A DNA stretch of 64,000 nucleotides from Streptomyces sp. CB00455 (GTDB lineage: Bacteria > Actinomycetota > Actinomycetes > Streptomycetales > Streptomycetaceae). Under the pieces are notes generated by a model. The model was not told the origin of the DNA. It saw nothing but the letters and a program-made list of their open reading frames with translations, and ran no database searches. The DNA lies in NCBI RefSeq assembly GCF_001905445.1, contig NZ_LIVQ01000001.1, positions 1,364,001 to 1,428,000 of the forward strand. Reading direction: 5' to 3'. Positions 43,364-52,777 of this stretch are shown one piece after another. Both the position numbers and the translations under genes were made by a program. Numbering within the stretch: position 1 is the stretch's first letter; each line of letters begins with the position of its first letter.

Positions 43364-45498
43364 GCACCACCACTGAGCTCCTGAAGGGTGCGGCCGAGCT
43401 GTTCCCCGGCGAGGTCGTCACCTCCGCGCACGTCCGCCACCTGGACCTGCCCTTCGGCGCCGGGCGCTTCGCGCTCATCACGCTGGACAACGGCTTCGAC
43501 CACACCAAGCCGACCACCTTCGGCCCGCAGTCCCTCGCCAATCTGAACGCGGCGATCGACCAGGTCGAGCAGGAGGCCATCGCGGGCTCCATCGTCGGCG
43601 CGGGCATCACCGGCAAGCCGTTCATCTTCGCGGTCGGCGCCGACCTCAAGGGCGTCGAGCTGCTGAAGAACCACGACGAGGCGCTCGCCATCGGCAAGGG
43701 CGGCCACGACGTCTTCAAGCGTCTCGCGGCGCTGGCCGTCCCCACCTTCGCGTACTACAACGGCGCGGCGATGGGCGGCGGTGTCGAGGTCGGCCTGCAC
43801 TGCACCTACCGCACCGTCTCGAAGGCCATCCCGGCCTTCTCGCTGCCCGAGGTCTTCCTCGGCCTGGTCCCCGGCTGGGGCGGCTGCGCCCTCCTGCCGA
43901 ACCTGATCGGCGCGGACCGCGCGGTCTCGGTGATCATCGAGAACTCGCTGAACCAGAACAAGCAGCTGCGCGGCAAGCAGGTCTTCGACCTCGGCATCGC
44001 CGACGCGCTGTTCGAGGGCGCCGACTTCCTGGAGCAGTCGCTCCTGTGGACGGCGAACGTCCTGAACGGCACCACCGAGGTCGTACGCGCCGAGGTGGAC
44101 CGCGGCGAGGCATGGGACGCGGCGGTGGCCCGCGGCCGCTCCATCGCGGACTCCAAGGTGCACGGCGCGGCTCCGGCCGCCTACCGGGCCCTGGAGATCA
44201 TCGCGGCGGCCAAGGACGGCGACCTCCAGGCCGGTTTCGACGCCGAGGACACGGCGCTCGCCGACCTCATCATGGGCGGCGAACTGCGCTCGGGCATCTA
44301 CGCCTTCAACCTGGTCCAGAAGCGCGCCAAGCGCCCGGCCGGCGCCCCGGACAAGTCCCTGGCCCGCCCGGTCACCAAGGTCGGCGTCGTCGGCGCGGGC
44401 CTGATGGCCTCGCAGCTGGCGCTGCTCTTCCTGCGCCGCCTGGAGGTGCCGGTGGTCCTCACCGACATCGACCAGGAGCGCGTGGACAAGGGTGTGGGCT
44501 ACGTCCACGCCGAGATCCAGAAGCTGCTCGGCAAGGGCCGCATCAACCAGGACAAGGCCAACCGCCTGACCGCCCTGGTGACCGGTGTCCTGGACAAGGC
44601 CGAGGGCTTCGCGGACGCGGACTTCATCATCGAGGCCGTGTTCGAGGAGATGTCGGTCAAGCAGAAGGTGTTCGCGGAGGTCGAGGCGGTCGCCCCGGCG
44701 CACGCGGTCCTCGCCACCAACACCTCCTCGCTGTCGGTGTCGGAGATGGCCTCCAAGCTCCAGCACCCCGAGCGCGTGGTCGGCTTCCACTTCTTCAACC
44801 CGGTCGCGATCCTGCCCCTGCTGGAGATCGTCCGCGGCGAGCAGACCGACGACGCCTCGCTGGCCACGGCCTTCGGTGTCGCCAAGAAGCTGAAGAAGAC
44901 GGCCGTGCTCACGAAGGACGCCCCGGCGTTCGTCGTGAACCGCATCCTGACCCGCTTCATGGGCGAGATCCAGAACGTCATCGACGAGGGCACCCCGGTG
45001 GTCACCGCCGAGAAGGCCATCGAGCCCCTCGGCCTGCCGATGTCCCCGCTGGTGCTCCTGGAGCTCGTCGGCCCGGCGATCGGTCTGCACGTCTCCGAGA
45101 CCCTCAACCGTGCCTTCCCGGAGCGCTTCACGGTCTCCCCCAACCTGAAGCGGGTCGTCGAGGCCGGCAAGCGCGGCTTCTACGTCTACAACGCCGAGAA
45201 CGGCTTCAAGCCGGAACTCGACCCCGAGGTCGCCGCGCTCCTGGTCCAGGGCGACTCCGTCCTGACGGAGGAGCAGGTGCGCGACCGCGTCCTGGACGCG
45301 GTGGCGCAGGAGATCGGCCTGATGCTGGAGGAGGGTGTCGTGGCCGAGGCCCAGGACATCGACCTCTGCCTCATCACGGGCGCCGGCTGGCCCTTCCACC
45401 TGGGCGGCATCACGCCGTACCTGGACCGTGAGGGCGTCTCGGAGCGCGTGAACGGCAAGAAGTTCCTCGCCCCCGGTGTGGCGAGCGTTCCGGCCTGA
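43360..45498 (+). CDS. fadB: FadB, multifunctional enoyl-CoA hydratase / 3-hydroxyacyl-CoA dehydrogenase
   Basis: A 712-residue bifunctional beta-oxidation enzyme. The N-terminal crotonase domain (about 1-290) has VGADLKGVE and NGAAMGGGVEVGLHC, with Glu residues near LPEVFLGLVPGWGG. The NAD-binding domain begins VGVVGAGLMASQLALLFL (about 345). The dehydrogenase catalytic His is in VGFHFFNP, and NTSSLSVSEMA is typical. The C-terminal helical domain follows. The GTG start lies within the fadA stop, after an AGGGAG ribosome site. It forms the alpha subunit of the fatty-acid oxidation complex with FadA. A hairpin follows at 45539-45562. Confidence 0.95.
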   Translation: MSTTTELLKGAAELFPGEVVTSAHVRHLDLPFGAGRFALITLDNGFDHTKPTTFGPQSLANLNAAIDQVEQEAIAGSIVGAGITGKPFIFAVGADLKGVELLKNHDEALAIGKGGHDVFKRLAALAVPTFAYYNGAAMGGGVEVGLHCTYRTVSKAIPAFSLPEVFLGLVPGWGGCALLPNLIGADRAVSVIIENSLNQNKQLRGKQVFDLGIADALFEGADFLEQSLLWTANVLNGTTEVVRAEVDRGEAWDAAVARGRSIADSKVHGAAPAAYRALEIIAAAKDGDLQAGFDAEDTALADLIMGGELRSGIYAFNLVQKRAKRPAGAPDKSLARPVTKVGVVGAGLMASQLALLFLRRLEVPVVLTDIDQERVDKGVGYVHAEIQKLLGKGRINQDKANRLTALVTGVLDKAEGFADADFIIEAVFEEMSVKQKVFAEVEAVAPAHAVLATNTSSLSVSEMASKLQHPERVVGFHFFNPVAILPLLEIVRGEQTDDASLATAFGVAKKLKKTAVLTKDAPAFVVNRILTRFMGEIQNVIDEGTPVVTAEKAIEPLGLPMSPLVLLELVGPAIGLHVSETLNRAFPERFTVSPNLKRVVEAGKRGFYVYNAENGFKPELDPEVAALLVQGDSVLTEEQVRDRVLDAVAQEIGLMLEEGVVAEAQDIDLCLITGAGWPFHLGGITPYLDREGVSERVNGKKFLAPGVASVPA

Positions 45499-45538
45499 TC
45501 CGGCCGTACTCGGACCTGTTGTCCACGTCCCGGCCCGG

Positions 45539-45562
45539 CCCGCCCCCTTTCCGGGGGGCGGG
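45539..45562 (+). terminator. hairpin after fadAB
   Basis: CCCGCCCCC (45539-45547) pairs with GGGGGCGGG (45554-45562) around a six-base loop, followed by CTTC. It separates fadAB from the LCP gene's own promoter. Confidence 0.55.
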
Positions 45563-45585
45563 CTTCGGCCGTTCGAATACCTGTC

Positions 45586-45600
45586 TAAGATTCACCCCCA
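45586..45600 (+). promoter_or_regulatory. -10 box of the leaderless LCP transcript
   Basis: TAAGAT (45586-45591) lies eight bases before the ATG at 45600, which would then be the transcription start. No good -35 is visible (CTTCGG at 17 bp is poor). Confidence 0.4.
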
Positions 45601-46643
45601 TGACGGACAAGCACGCGCGGCCCAGACGCCGCCGACGCCGCATTCTGCGGATCACCCTGCTGCTGGTCGCCGTGCTGGTCCTGGGCGCCGCCGGGGCCGG
45701 CTGGTGGACGTACAGCCACCTCAACGGCAACATCGGCAGCGTCGACCTGGACCAGGCGATCGGGGTCGACAACCGGCCGCCCAAGGTGGTCGCGAACGCG
45801 CAGAACGTCCTCGTGCTCGGCTCGGACTCGCGGGCCGGCGCCAACGGGGACCTCGACCACGGCGACGTGAGCGGCGCCCGCTCGGACACCGCGATGCTGG
45901 TGCACATACCCGAGGGCCGGGCCAGGGCGACCGCGGTGAGCATCCCCCGCGACACCCTGATCACTCGGCCCGAGTGCAAGGACGGGAACGGCAAGACCCT
46001 GCCCTCCGCCAAGCGGGTCATGTTCAACTCCGTCTACTCGCTGGCCGGTCCGGCCTGCGTGGTCAACACCGTGGAGCAGATGTCCGGCATCCGCGTGGAC
46101 CACTTCGTCGAGGTGGACTTCGCCGGCTTCAAGGGTCTGGTCGACGCCCTGGGCGGGGTCACGGTCACCCTGGACAAGCCGATGACCGGCGCGAAGGGCG
46201 GCCTCAAGCTGGACGCGGGCACGCACCGGCTCAACGGCACCGACTCGCTGAAGTTCGTACGGACCCGCTACGGCTACGGGGACGGCAGCGACCTCGGACG
46301 CATCGGGCTCCAGCAGCAGTTCATGGTGGCGATGCTGTCCGAGATCAAGAAGCAGGACGCCCTCGGCAACCCGGCGCGGCTCTACAAGCTGGCCGACGCC
46401 GGCACCAAGTCGCTGACCACCGACTCCGACCTCTCCTCCCTCACCGCCCTCTCCGACTTCGCGCGGAGCATGAAGGGCGTGGACCCCGAGACCATGGAGA
46501 CGATCATGCTGCCCGTCGCCTACGACAAGGTCGACCGCAACCGGGTGGTCGTGGCCGAGCCGCAGGCGGCGGGGTTGTGGGAAGCCCTCCGCAACGACCG
46601 GAAGGTACCGGCCTCCGCGAAGGACTCCCCCGCCAAGGGCTGA
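45600..46643 (+). CDS. LytR-CpsA-Psr (LCP) family cell-wall glycopolymer ligase
   Basis: A 347-residue membrane-anchored enzyme that attaches teichoic acid or other glycopolymers to peptidoglycan. A cytoplasmic Arg-rich stretch (RPRRRRRRI) is followed by one membrane helix (about 17-38, TLLLVAVLVLGAAGAGWW), so the catalytic domain is outside. LCP motifs: VLVLGSDSR, ARSDTAMLVHI, SIPRDT and the late VRTRYGYGDGSDLGR, which bind the pyrophosphate lipid substrate and Mg. The ATG at 45600 is leaderless. The LytR C-terminal domain is absent. Streptomycetes carry several LCP proteins, and the polymer used here is unknown. Confidence 0.9.
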   Translation: MTDKHARPRRRRRRILRITLLLVAVLVLGAAGAGWWTYSHLNGNIGSVDLDQAIGVDNRPPKVVANAQNVLVLGSDSRAGANGDLDHGDVSGARSDTAMLVHIPEGRARATAVSIPRDTLITRPECKDGNGKTLPSAKRVMFNSVYSLAGPACVVNTVEQMSGIRVDHFVEVDFAGFKGLVDALGGVTVTLDKPMTGAKGGLKLDAGTHRLNGTDSLKFVRTRYGYGDGSDLGRIGLQQQFMVAMLSEIKKQDALGNPARLYKLADAGTKSLTTDSDLSSLTALSDFARSMKGVDPETMETIMLPVAYDKVDRNRVVVAEPQAAGLWEALRNDRKVPASAKDSPAKG

Positions 46644-46661
46644 CGGCGCCCGCGTGCACGG

Positions 46662-46694
46662 AGCCGGCCGTACGGGTGACCCGTAGGGCCGGCT
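46662..46694. terminator. bidirectional hairpin between the LCP gene and the permease
   Basis: AGCCGGCCGTACGGG (46662-46676) pairs with CCCGTAGGGCCGGCT (46680-46694) with one mismatch and a three-base loop. It sits between two convergent genes. Confidence 0.55.
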
Positions 46695-46709
46695 TCAGGC
46701 TTGTGGCGT

Positions 46710-48206
46710 CTAGTACTCCGCGTCCGCGCCGGCCTGGCCGAGGCGGCTGTGCCGGCGCCCGTAGGCGAAGTAGATCACGATGCCGATCGCCATCCAGACG
46801 CCGAAGCGGATCCAGGTCTCGGCCGGCAGGTTGAGCATGAGCCAGAGCGAGGCCGCGATCGACAGGATCGGGATCACCGGCACCCACGGGGTGCGGAACG
46901 CCCGGTGCAGGTCGGGGCGGGTCCGGCGCAGGATGATCACGCCGAGGGCGACGAGCACGAAGGCGAACAGCGTGCCGATGTTGACCAGTTCCGCGAGCTT
47001 CTCCAGACTGGTGAAGCCGGCGATGACGGCGATGACGCCGCCGAGCAGCATGGTCGCCCGGTAGGGGGTGCGGTACTTGGGGTGGGTGACGGAGAAGACG
47101 CGCGGCAGCAGTCCGTCACGACTCATCGCGAAGAACACGCGGGTCTGGCCGAGCAGCAGGATCATGCTGACGGTGATCAGACCGACGGCCGCCCCGAGAC
47201 TGATGGCACCGGAGAAGAAGGGCTGGTTCACCGACTTGAAGGCTTCGGCCAGCGGCGCGGTCGGTGACATCTCCGTGTACTTCTGCATGCCGGTGACCAC
47301 CAGCGTCACGGCGACGTAGAGCACCGTGCAGATCACCAGCGAGCCGAGGATGCCGCGCGGCATGTCCCGCTGGGGGTTCCTGGTCTCCTCGGCCGCGGTG
47401 GCCACGACGTCGAAGCCGATGAAGGCGAAGAAGATGAGGGAGGCCGCCGTGAAGATGCCCATGACGCCGAAGTTGGTGGGCGCGTAGCCGAAGAGCAGCT
47501 GGACCAGCGGCGCGTGAAGACCGTTGCCGGCCTCCTGCGGCTGGGCCGGGGGGACGAACGGGCTGTAGTTGTCCGCCTTGATGAAGAACAGGCCCGCGAC
47601 GATGACCAGCAGCACCACGGCCACCTTGATGGCGACGACGACCGCCGTGATCCGGGCCGAGAGCTTCGTCCCGACGACCAGGATCGCGGTCAGCGCCAGG
47701 ATCAGCAGGAACGCCAGCAGGTCGAAGGTGCCGCCGGCGTCGGGCCCGGACAGCCCCACGGGCAGGTCCCAGCCGAGGTTGGTGTGCATGAGATGGCGCA
47801 CGTAGCCGGACCAGCCGACCGCCACGACGGCGGTGCCGAGCGCGAATTCCAGCACCAGGTCCCAGCCGATGATCCAGGCGGGCAGCTCGCCGATCGAGGC
47901 GTAGGAGAAGGTGTACGCCGAGCCGGCCACCGGCACGGTGGACGCGAACTCGGCGTAGCAGAGCGCCGCGAGGGCGCAGACGATACCCGCGGCGACGAAG
48001 GCGAGAGCGGTGGCGGGTCCGGCGTTGTTCCGGGCTGCGATGCCCGTGAGGACGAAGATGCCGGTGCCGATGATGACACCGACACCGAAGACCGTCAGGT
48101 CCCAGGCGGAGAGCGACTTGCGGAGCGCGTGTTCCGGCTCCTCCGTGTCGCGGATGGACTGCTCCACCGTCTTGGTGCGAAATGGGCTGTTCAGATCCTT
48201 GCTCAC
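46710..48206 (-). CDS. APC-family amino-acid permease
   Basis: A 498-residue membrane transporter of the amino acid-polyamine-organocation superfamily, cationic-amino-acid-transporter branch. The first-helix signature FGVGVIIGTGIFVLTG (about 40-55) and helix 3 CYAEFASTVPVAGSAY are present. The middle shows FIGFDVVATAAEETRNPQRDMPRGI, the usual loop of the family. There are 12 or more hydrophobic segments. The GTG at 48206 has GGAGGCG seven bases upstream. It lies downstream of dxs on the same strand but is separated by a compound hairpin. The substrate is not defined; lysine, arginine or a branched-chain amino acid is possible. Confidence 0.9.
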   Translation of the reverse strand: MSKDLNSPFRTKTVEQSIRDTEEPEHALRKSLSAWDLTVFGVGVIIGTGIFVLTGIAARNNAGPATALAFVAAGIVCALAALCYAEFASTVPVAGSAYTFSYASIGELPAWIIGWDLVLEFALGTAVVAVGWSGYVRHLMHTNLGWDLPVGLSGPDAGGTFDLLAFLLILALTAILVVGTKLSARITAVVVAIKVAVVLLVIVAGLFFIKADNYSPFVPPAQPQEAGNGLHAPLVQLLFGYAPTNFGVMGIFTAASLIFFAFIGFDVVATAAEETRNPQRDMPRGILGSLVICTVLYVAVTLVVTGMQKYTEMSPTAPLAEAFKSVNQPFFSGAISLGAAVGLITVSMILLLGQTRVFFAMSRDGLLPRVFSVTHPKYRTPYRATMLLGGVIAVIAGFTSLEKLAELVNIGTLFAFVLVALGVIILRRTRPDLHRAFRTPWVPVIPILSIAASLWLMLNLPAETWIRFGVWMAIGIVIYFAYGRRHSRLGQAGADAEY

Positions 48207-48236
48207 CGACGCCTCCGAGAGGTGACGACGCACGAA

Positions 48237-48279
48237 CGGGCCGGGAGGCCCACCCCTCCCAGGGTGATCTCCCGGCCCG
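48237..48279 (-). terminator. compound hairpin between dxs and the permease
   Basis: CGGGCCGGGAG (48237-48247) pairs with CTCCCGGCCCG (48269-48279), enclosing a smaller CACCC/GGGTG stem. It lies between the dxs stop and the permease start, both on the minus strand, and probably ends dxs. An attenuator for the permease is possible but unsupported. Confidence 0.55.
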
Positions 48280-48341
48280 TGACGTGCAACCGCGCGGCGA
48301 TCTAGCAGCCGGCAGGCGTCTGGTCCTGGTCCGCCTTGGCC

Positions 48342-50258
48342 CTAGTCCACGGTGGCGGCCCGCTCGCTGTCGTAGCGCCCGTCGAGCTTCGCCACCAGAC
48401 CGGTGACCTGCCGGGCGATGTCCGGAGCGGTCAGCCCGATCTCGGCCATGACCTCCTTGCGGGAGGCGTGGTCCAGGAAGCGCTGCGGGATGCCGAAGTC
48501 GCGCAGCGGCACGTCGACCCCGGCGTCCCGCAGGGCCTGCGCGACGGCGGAGCCCACGCCGCCGGCGCGGCTGTTGTCCTCGACGGTGACGACCACCCGG
48601 TGCCGCTCCGCGAGCGGCGCCAGGGCCTCGTCGACCGGCTTGACCCAGCGGGGGTCGACCACGGTCGTGGAGATGCCCTGCTTGTCGAGCAGGTCGGCGA
48701 TCTCCAGGCACATCGGGGCCAGTGCGCCGACCGAGACGAGCAGTACGTCCGGAAGGGTGACCTCGGGGGCCGGGGCGCGCAGTACGTCCATGCCGCCGAT
48801 GCGGCCGACGGCCGGGACGGCCGGGCCGACGACGCCCTTGGAGAAGCGCACGACCGTGGGTGCGTCCTTGACCAGGACGGCCTCGTTGAGCTGCGCGCGC
48901 AGTTGCTCCGCGTCGCGGGGAGCGGCCAGCCGGAGTCCCGGGACGACCTGGAGGATGGACATGTCCCACATGCCGTTGTGGGAGGCGCCGTCGGTGCCGG
49001 TGACGCCGGCGCGGTCCAGGACGAAGGTGACCCCGCACTTGTGCAGGGCGACGTCCATGAGGACCTGGTCGAAGGCGCGGTTGAGGAAGGTCGCGTAGAC
49101 CGCGAAGACGGGGTGGGCGCCGCCGGTCGCCAGGCCCGCCGCCGACGTGGCGCCGTGCTGCTCGGCGATGCCGACGTCGAAGATCCGGTCCGGGAAGGCG
49201 TCCGCGAACTTCTTCAGCCCGACGGGCTGGAGCATGGCCGCGGTGATCGCGACGATGTCCGGGCGCTCCTTGCCGAGCCTGACCATCTCGTCGGCGAAGA
49301 CGGAGGTCCAGCTCGCGGCGTCGGTGCTGACGGGCAGGCCGGTGTCCGGGTGGATCACGCCGACCGCGTGGAAACGGTCCGCCTCGTCCTGGACGGCGGG
49401 CTCGTAGCCGCGGCCCTTCTGGGTGAGGCAGTGGACGATGACCGGACCGCTGAAGCGCTTGGCGCGCGTCAGGGCCGATTCCAGCGCCTCGATGTCGTGG
49501 CCGTCGATGGGCCCGATGTACTTCAGGCCCAGGTCTTCGAACATGCCCTGGGGTGCGATGAAGTCCTTGAGGCCCTTCTTGGCGCCGTGCAGGGTCTCGT
49601 AGAGGGGCCTGCCGACGACCGGGGTGCGCTCCAGGAGGTCCTTGCCGCGGGCCAGGAAGCGCTCGTAGCCGTCCGTGGTGCGCAGCGTCGCCAGGTGGTT
49701 GGCGAGACCGCCGATGGTGGGGCCGTAGGAGCGCTCGTTGTCGTTGACCACGATGACCAGCGGGCGGTCCTTGGCGGCGGCGATGTTGTTCAGCGCCTCC
49801 CAGGCCATGCCCCCGGTCAGCGCGCCGTCGCCGATGACGGCGGCGACGTGGTGGTCCTCGCGGCCCAGTACCTCGTTGGCCTTGGCGATGCCGTCGGCCC
49901 AGCCCAGCACGGTGGAGGCGTGCGAATTCTCGATCACGTCGTGGTCGGACTCGGCGCGCGAGGGGTAGCCCGAAAGGCCTCCCTTGGTGCGCAGGCCGGC
50001 GAAGTCCTGGCGGCCCGTGAGCAGCTTGTGGACGTAGGCCTGGTGGCCGGTGTCGAAGAGGACCTTGTCCTTGGGCGAGTCGAAGACCCGGTGCAGGGCG
50101 ATCGTCAGTTCGACCACCCCGAGGTTGGGGCCGAGGTGCCCGCCGGTCTTGGAGACGGCGTCGACGAGGAAGGACCTGATCTCGGCGGCGAGCTGTTCGA
50201 GCTCCTCCTGGCTGAGCCGGTCCAGATCGCGCGGTCCCTTGATGCGGGTCAGCAGCAC
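48342..50258 (-). CDS. dxs: 1-deoxy-D-xylulose-5-phosphate synthase Dxs
   Basis: Dxs condenses pyruvate and glyceraldehyde-3-phosphate to DXP, the first step of the MEP isoprenoid pathway, with thiamine diphosphate. The protein has 638 residues, normal length. The ThDP-Mg motif [16 protein letters not shown] is clear, with the N-terminal [18 protein letters not shown] and [16 protein letters not shown]. The catalytic Glu is in IAEQHG (about residue 370). The GTG at 50258 has AAGGAGG five bases upstream; the longer frame is junk. S. coelicolor has two dxs copies in my recollection; this corresponds to the one near fadAB and xylFGH. Confidence 0.95.
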   Translation of the reverse strand: MLLTRIKGPRDLDRLSQEELEQLAAEIRSFLVDAVSKTGGHLGPNLGVVELTIALHRVFDSPKDKVLFDTGHQAYVHKLLTGRQDFAGLRTKGGLSGYPSRAESDHDVIENSHASTVLGWADGIAKANEVLGREDHHVAAVIGDGALTGGMAWEALNNIAAAKDRPLVIVVNDNERSYGPTIGGLANHLATLRTTDGYERFLARGKDLLERTPVVGRPLYETLHGAKKGLKDFIAPQGMFEDLGLKYIGPIDGHDIEALESALTRAKRFSGPVIVHCLTQKGRGYEPAVQDEADRFHAVGVIHPDTGLPVSTDAASWTSVFADEMVRLGKERPDIVAITAAMLQPVGLKKFADAFPDRIFDVGIAEQHGATSAAGLATGGAHPVFAVYATFLNRAFDQVLMDVALHKCGVTFVLDRAGVTGTDGASHNGMWDMSILQVVPGLRLAAPRDAEQLRAQLNEAVLVKDAPTVVRFSKGVVGPAVPAVGRIGGMDVLRAPAPEVTLPDVLLVSVGALAPMCLEIADLLDKQGISTTVVDPRWVKPVDEALAPLAERHRVVVTVEDNSRAGGVGSAVAQALRDAGVDVPLRDFGIPQRFLDHASRKEVMAEIGLTAPDIARQVTGLVAKLDGRYDSERAATVD

Positions 50259-50404
50259 CCGTGCCTCCTTGCAGTTGCTCGCTGGTCTGTCGAGTCTAAT
50301 GTTCCGCTCGCGGGTGCGGTCATCGGGCCGTCCCCGGTGGGTCACACCTTTGTCATACATGTGCGCACCACGGCGGGCCCACACCTCACAAACGGGCGTA
50401 TACC

Positions 50405-50418
50405 CGCACAGCTGTGCG
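50405..50418. promoter_or_regulatory. palindrome upstream of dxs
   Basis: CGCACAGCTGTGCG is a perfect 14-bp palindrome in the 180-bp space between dxs and the xylH terminator hairpin. It may be an operator, but no regulator is suggested. Confidence 0.3.
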
Positions 50419-50437
50419 CACGGATGCACGCACGGAT

Positions 50438-50466
50438 GCCCGGCGCCACACGAAGTGGCGCCGGGC
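50438..50466 (-). terminator. hairpin terminator of xylFGH
   Basis: GCCCGGCGCCAC (50438-50449) pairs perfectly with GTGGCGCCGGGC (50455-50466) around ACGAA. It lies 46 bp beyond the xylH stop on the minus strand. Confidence 0.75.
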
Positions 50467-50511
50467 ACTGTGACCGGTCTTACCGCCGGATGAAGCCGCT
50501 CGGGCGCGCGG

Positions 50512-51831
50512 TCAGGCGCGTCCGGCCGTCTTCTGGGTCTTGCGGGTGACGGAGTCGATCACCACGGTGGCGAGCAGGACGGCACCGGTGATCATGTACT
50601 GGATGGGGGTCGCGATCCCTTCCAGGGCCAGACCGTACTGGATCGAGGTGATGACCATGACGCCGAGGAGGGCGTTCCAGGTCCGGCCCCGGCCGCCGAA
50701 GAGGCTGGTGCCGCCGATGACGGCCGCCGCGATCACGTTCATCAGCAGGTCGCCGGCGCCGGCGCTCTGGTTGGCCGCCGCGATCTTGGAGGCCCAGAAG
50801 AGGCCGCCGACGGCCGCGAAGGTGCCGGCGATCGAGAAGACCGTGATCCGGACCCGGTTGACGTTGATGCCGGCCCGGCGGGACGCCTCGACGCTGCCGC
50901 CGAGCGCGAAGACCTGGCGGCCGAAGGAGGTGCGGCGCAGGAGGAAGTCCGTACCGACCAGGGCCAGCAGGAAGAGCACCACCGCGAGCGGCAGGCCCTT
51001 GTACTGGTTGAACACCACGGCGGGACCGAAGGTGAACAGGGCGAGCCCGCCGGTGCGCAGCAGGATCTCGCCGAGCGGCCGGGAGGGGACCCCGGCGGCC
51101 TCGCGGCGGCGGGCGTCGAAGAAGGTGGCGAGGAAGTACCCGGCCACCGCGACCGCGGCCAGGCCGTAACCGACGGCCACGTCCGAGAAGAAGTACGTGG
51201 TCAGCTGACCGACGACGCCGTCCGAGTCGAGGTTGATCGTGCCGTTGCTGCCGAGGATCTGCAGCATGGCGCCGGACCAGAAGAGCAGGCCCGACAGGGT
51301 CACGGCGAAGGCGGGGGCGCCGATCCGGGCGAAGAAGAAGCCGTGGATCGCTCCGATCAGCGCGCCGCCGGCGACGGCGGCGAGGATGGCCAGCCATTCG
51401 TTGACGCCGTGCGTGACGGCCAGGACCGCGACGATCGCGCCGGAGACACCGCTGACGGAGCCGACCGAGAGGTCGATCTCGCCGAGCAGCAGCACGAAGA
51501 TGATGCCGACGGCCATCATGCCGGTCGCGGTCATCGTGATCGCGATGTTGGTGAGGTTCTCCGGGGAGAGGAAGTTCGAGTTCAGCCCCTGGAAGATGCT
51601 CCAGATGATGACCAGGCCGATGACGACCGGCAGGGAGCCGAGGTCGCCGGCCTTCATCTTGCGCCCGAACTCGCTGAGGTAGCCCGCGAGGCCCTGCTCG
51701 CGCACGAGCAGGCGGGGGTCGACGGCGGGGATGGCGTTCGGCGCGGCGGCCGGGTTCACCGGGTCCACGTGCTCCGCCTGGCCGGCGGCGCTCTTGTCCA
51801 GCGGACCGGCGGCAGGGTTGTGGGTGCTCAC
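50512..51831 (-). CDS. xylH: xylose-type ABC transporter permease XylH
   Basis: A 439-residue membrane permease of the ribose/xylose ABC class. The N-terminal 55 residues are hydrophilic. About ten hydrophobic segments follow, with [38 protein letters not shown] as a recognisable helix pair of the family and the late [20 protein letters not shown]. It has one permease unit, so it forms a homodimer. The GTG start overlaps the xylG stop by 4 bp. It is the last gene of the xylF-xylG-xylH operon, closed by the hairpin at 50466. Confidence 0.93.
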   Translation of the reverse strand: MSTHNPAAGPLDKSAAGQAEHVDPVNPAAAPNAIPAVDPRLLVREQGLAGYLSEFGRKMKAGDLGSLPVVIGLVIIWSIFQGLNSNFLSPENLTNIAITMTATGMMAVGIIFVLLLGEIDLSVGSVSGVSGAIVAVLAVTHGVNEWLAILAAVAGGALIGAIHGFFFARIGAPAFAVTLSGLLFWSGAMLQILGSNGTINLDSDGVVGQLTTYFFSDVAVGYGLAAVAVAGYFLATFFDARRREAAGVPSRPLGEILLRTGGLALFTFGPAVVFNQYKGLPLAVVLFLLALVGTDFLLRRTSFGRQVFALGGSVEASRRAGINVNRVRITVFSIAGTFAAVGGLFWASKIAAANQSAGAGDLLMNVIAAAVIGGTSLFGGRGRTWNALLGVMVITSIQYGLALEGIATPIQYMITGAVLLATVVIDSVTRKTQKTAGRA

Positions 51832-52607
51832 TTGCGGGCCTCCCCGGTGCGGGCCGCCCGGCGGGTCACGGCGTTGTCCGTGGCACCGGTGATGGCGGAG
51901 ATGATCTCTTCCTGCGAGGTGTCGGCGACGGTGAAGACGCCGTTGTTGCGGCCGAGCCGCAGGACCGCCACCTTGTCGGCGACGGCCTTCACATCGGCCA
52001 TGTTGTGGCTGATGAGGATGACGGCGTGGCCGCGCTCGCGCAGCCGCTCGACGAGGTCGAGGACCTGTGCGGTCTGCTCGACGCCGAGGGCGGCGGTGGG
52101 CTCGTCGAGGATGACGAGCTGGGGCTCGCCCAGCATGGAGCGGGCGATCGCCACGGTCTGGCGCTGGCCGCCGGAGAGCGAGGCGATCGGGATACGGACG
52201 CTGGGGATCCGGATCGACAGGGTGGTCAGGAGCTCGCGGGCGCGGCGCTCCATCTCCACCTCGTCGAGGATGCCGCGGCGCTTGATCTCACGGCCGAGGA
52301 AGAGGTTGCCGACGACATCGATGTTGTCGCAGAGCGCCAGGTCCTGGTAGACCGTCGCGATGCCCAGGTTCTGGGCGTCGTGGGGCTTGCCTATGGAGAC
52401 CGGCCGGCCCTCCCACTCGATGACACCGTCATCGATGGGGTGCACGCCGGCAATCGTCTTGACCAGCGTGGACTTGCCGGCGCCGTTGTCGCCCACGAGG
52501 GCGACCACCTCACCGGAGTGGATCTCGAGTTCTACGTCGGTCAGGGCCTGAACGGCGCCGAACCGCTTCGAGACCCCTCGCAACGCCAGCACGGGCGCAG
52601 CGGACAC
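51828..52607 (-). CDS. xylG: xylose-type ABC transporter ATPase XylG (single domain)
   Basis: A 259-residue ABC ATPase. The Walker A motif is GDNGAGKST (39-47). The signature is LSGGQRQ and the Walker B LVILDEPTAALG. Most monosaccharide importers of the ribose/xylose class have two fused ATPase domains (about 500 residues), but this one has only one, as in the fructose-type FrcA. I chose the GTG at 52607 because AAGGAG lies nine to ten bases before it; the ATG three codons upstream is immediately after the AAGGAG and is worse placed. It is coupled to xylH by a 4-bp overlap and follows xylF by about 170 bp. Confidence 0.92.
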   Translation of the reverse strand: MSAAPVLALRGVSKRFGAVQALTDVELEIHSGEVVALVGDNGAGKSTLVKTIAGVHPIDDGVIEWEGRPVSIGKPHDAQNLGIATVYQDLALCDNIDVVGNLFLGREIKRRGILDEVEMERRARELLTTLSIRIPSVRIPIASLSGGQRQTVAIARSMLGEPQLVILDEPTAALGVEQTAQVLDLVERLRERGHAVILISHNMADVKAVADKVAVLRLGRNNGVFTVADTSQEEIISAITGATDNAVTRRAARTGEARK

Positions 52608-52777
52608 ATGAACCATCTCCTTCGCCGCCTGACCGGCGGGGATGTCGTGCAAAAGAGCAGGAGCGGGGCGAATGGGGGAAACGTTTCTGCCCGGCGCCGC
52701 GCGCATGGCGGGGTGAGAAGGCGCGGAGCGCCGGGCAGGGAACGGGGGGCCGCCTCGCAGCGAGGCGGCGGGGGCCG

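Noticed and set aside
48237..48300. Riboswitch or T-box in front of the permease
   Set aside because: Only a simple compound hairpin is present, with no conserved riboswitch core; a dxs terminator is the simpler reading.
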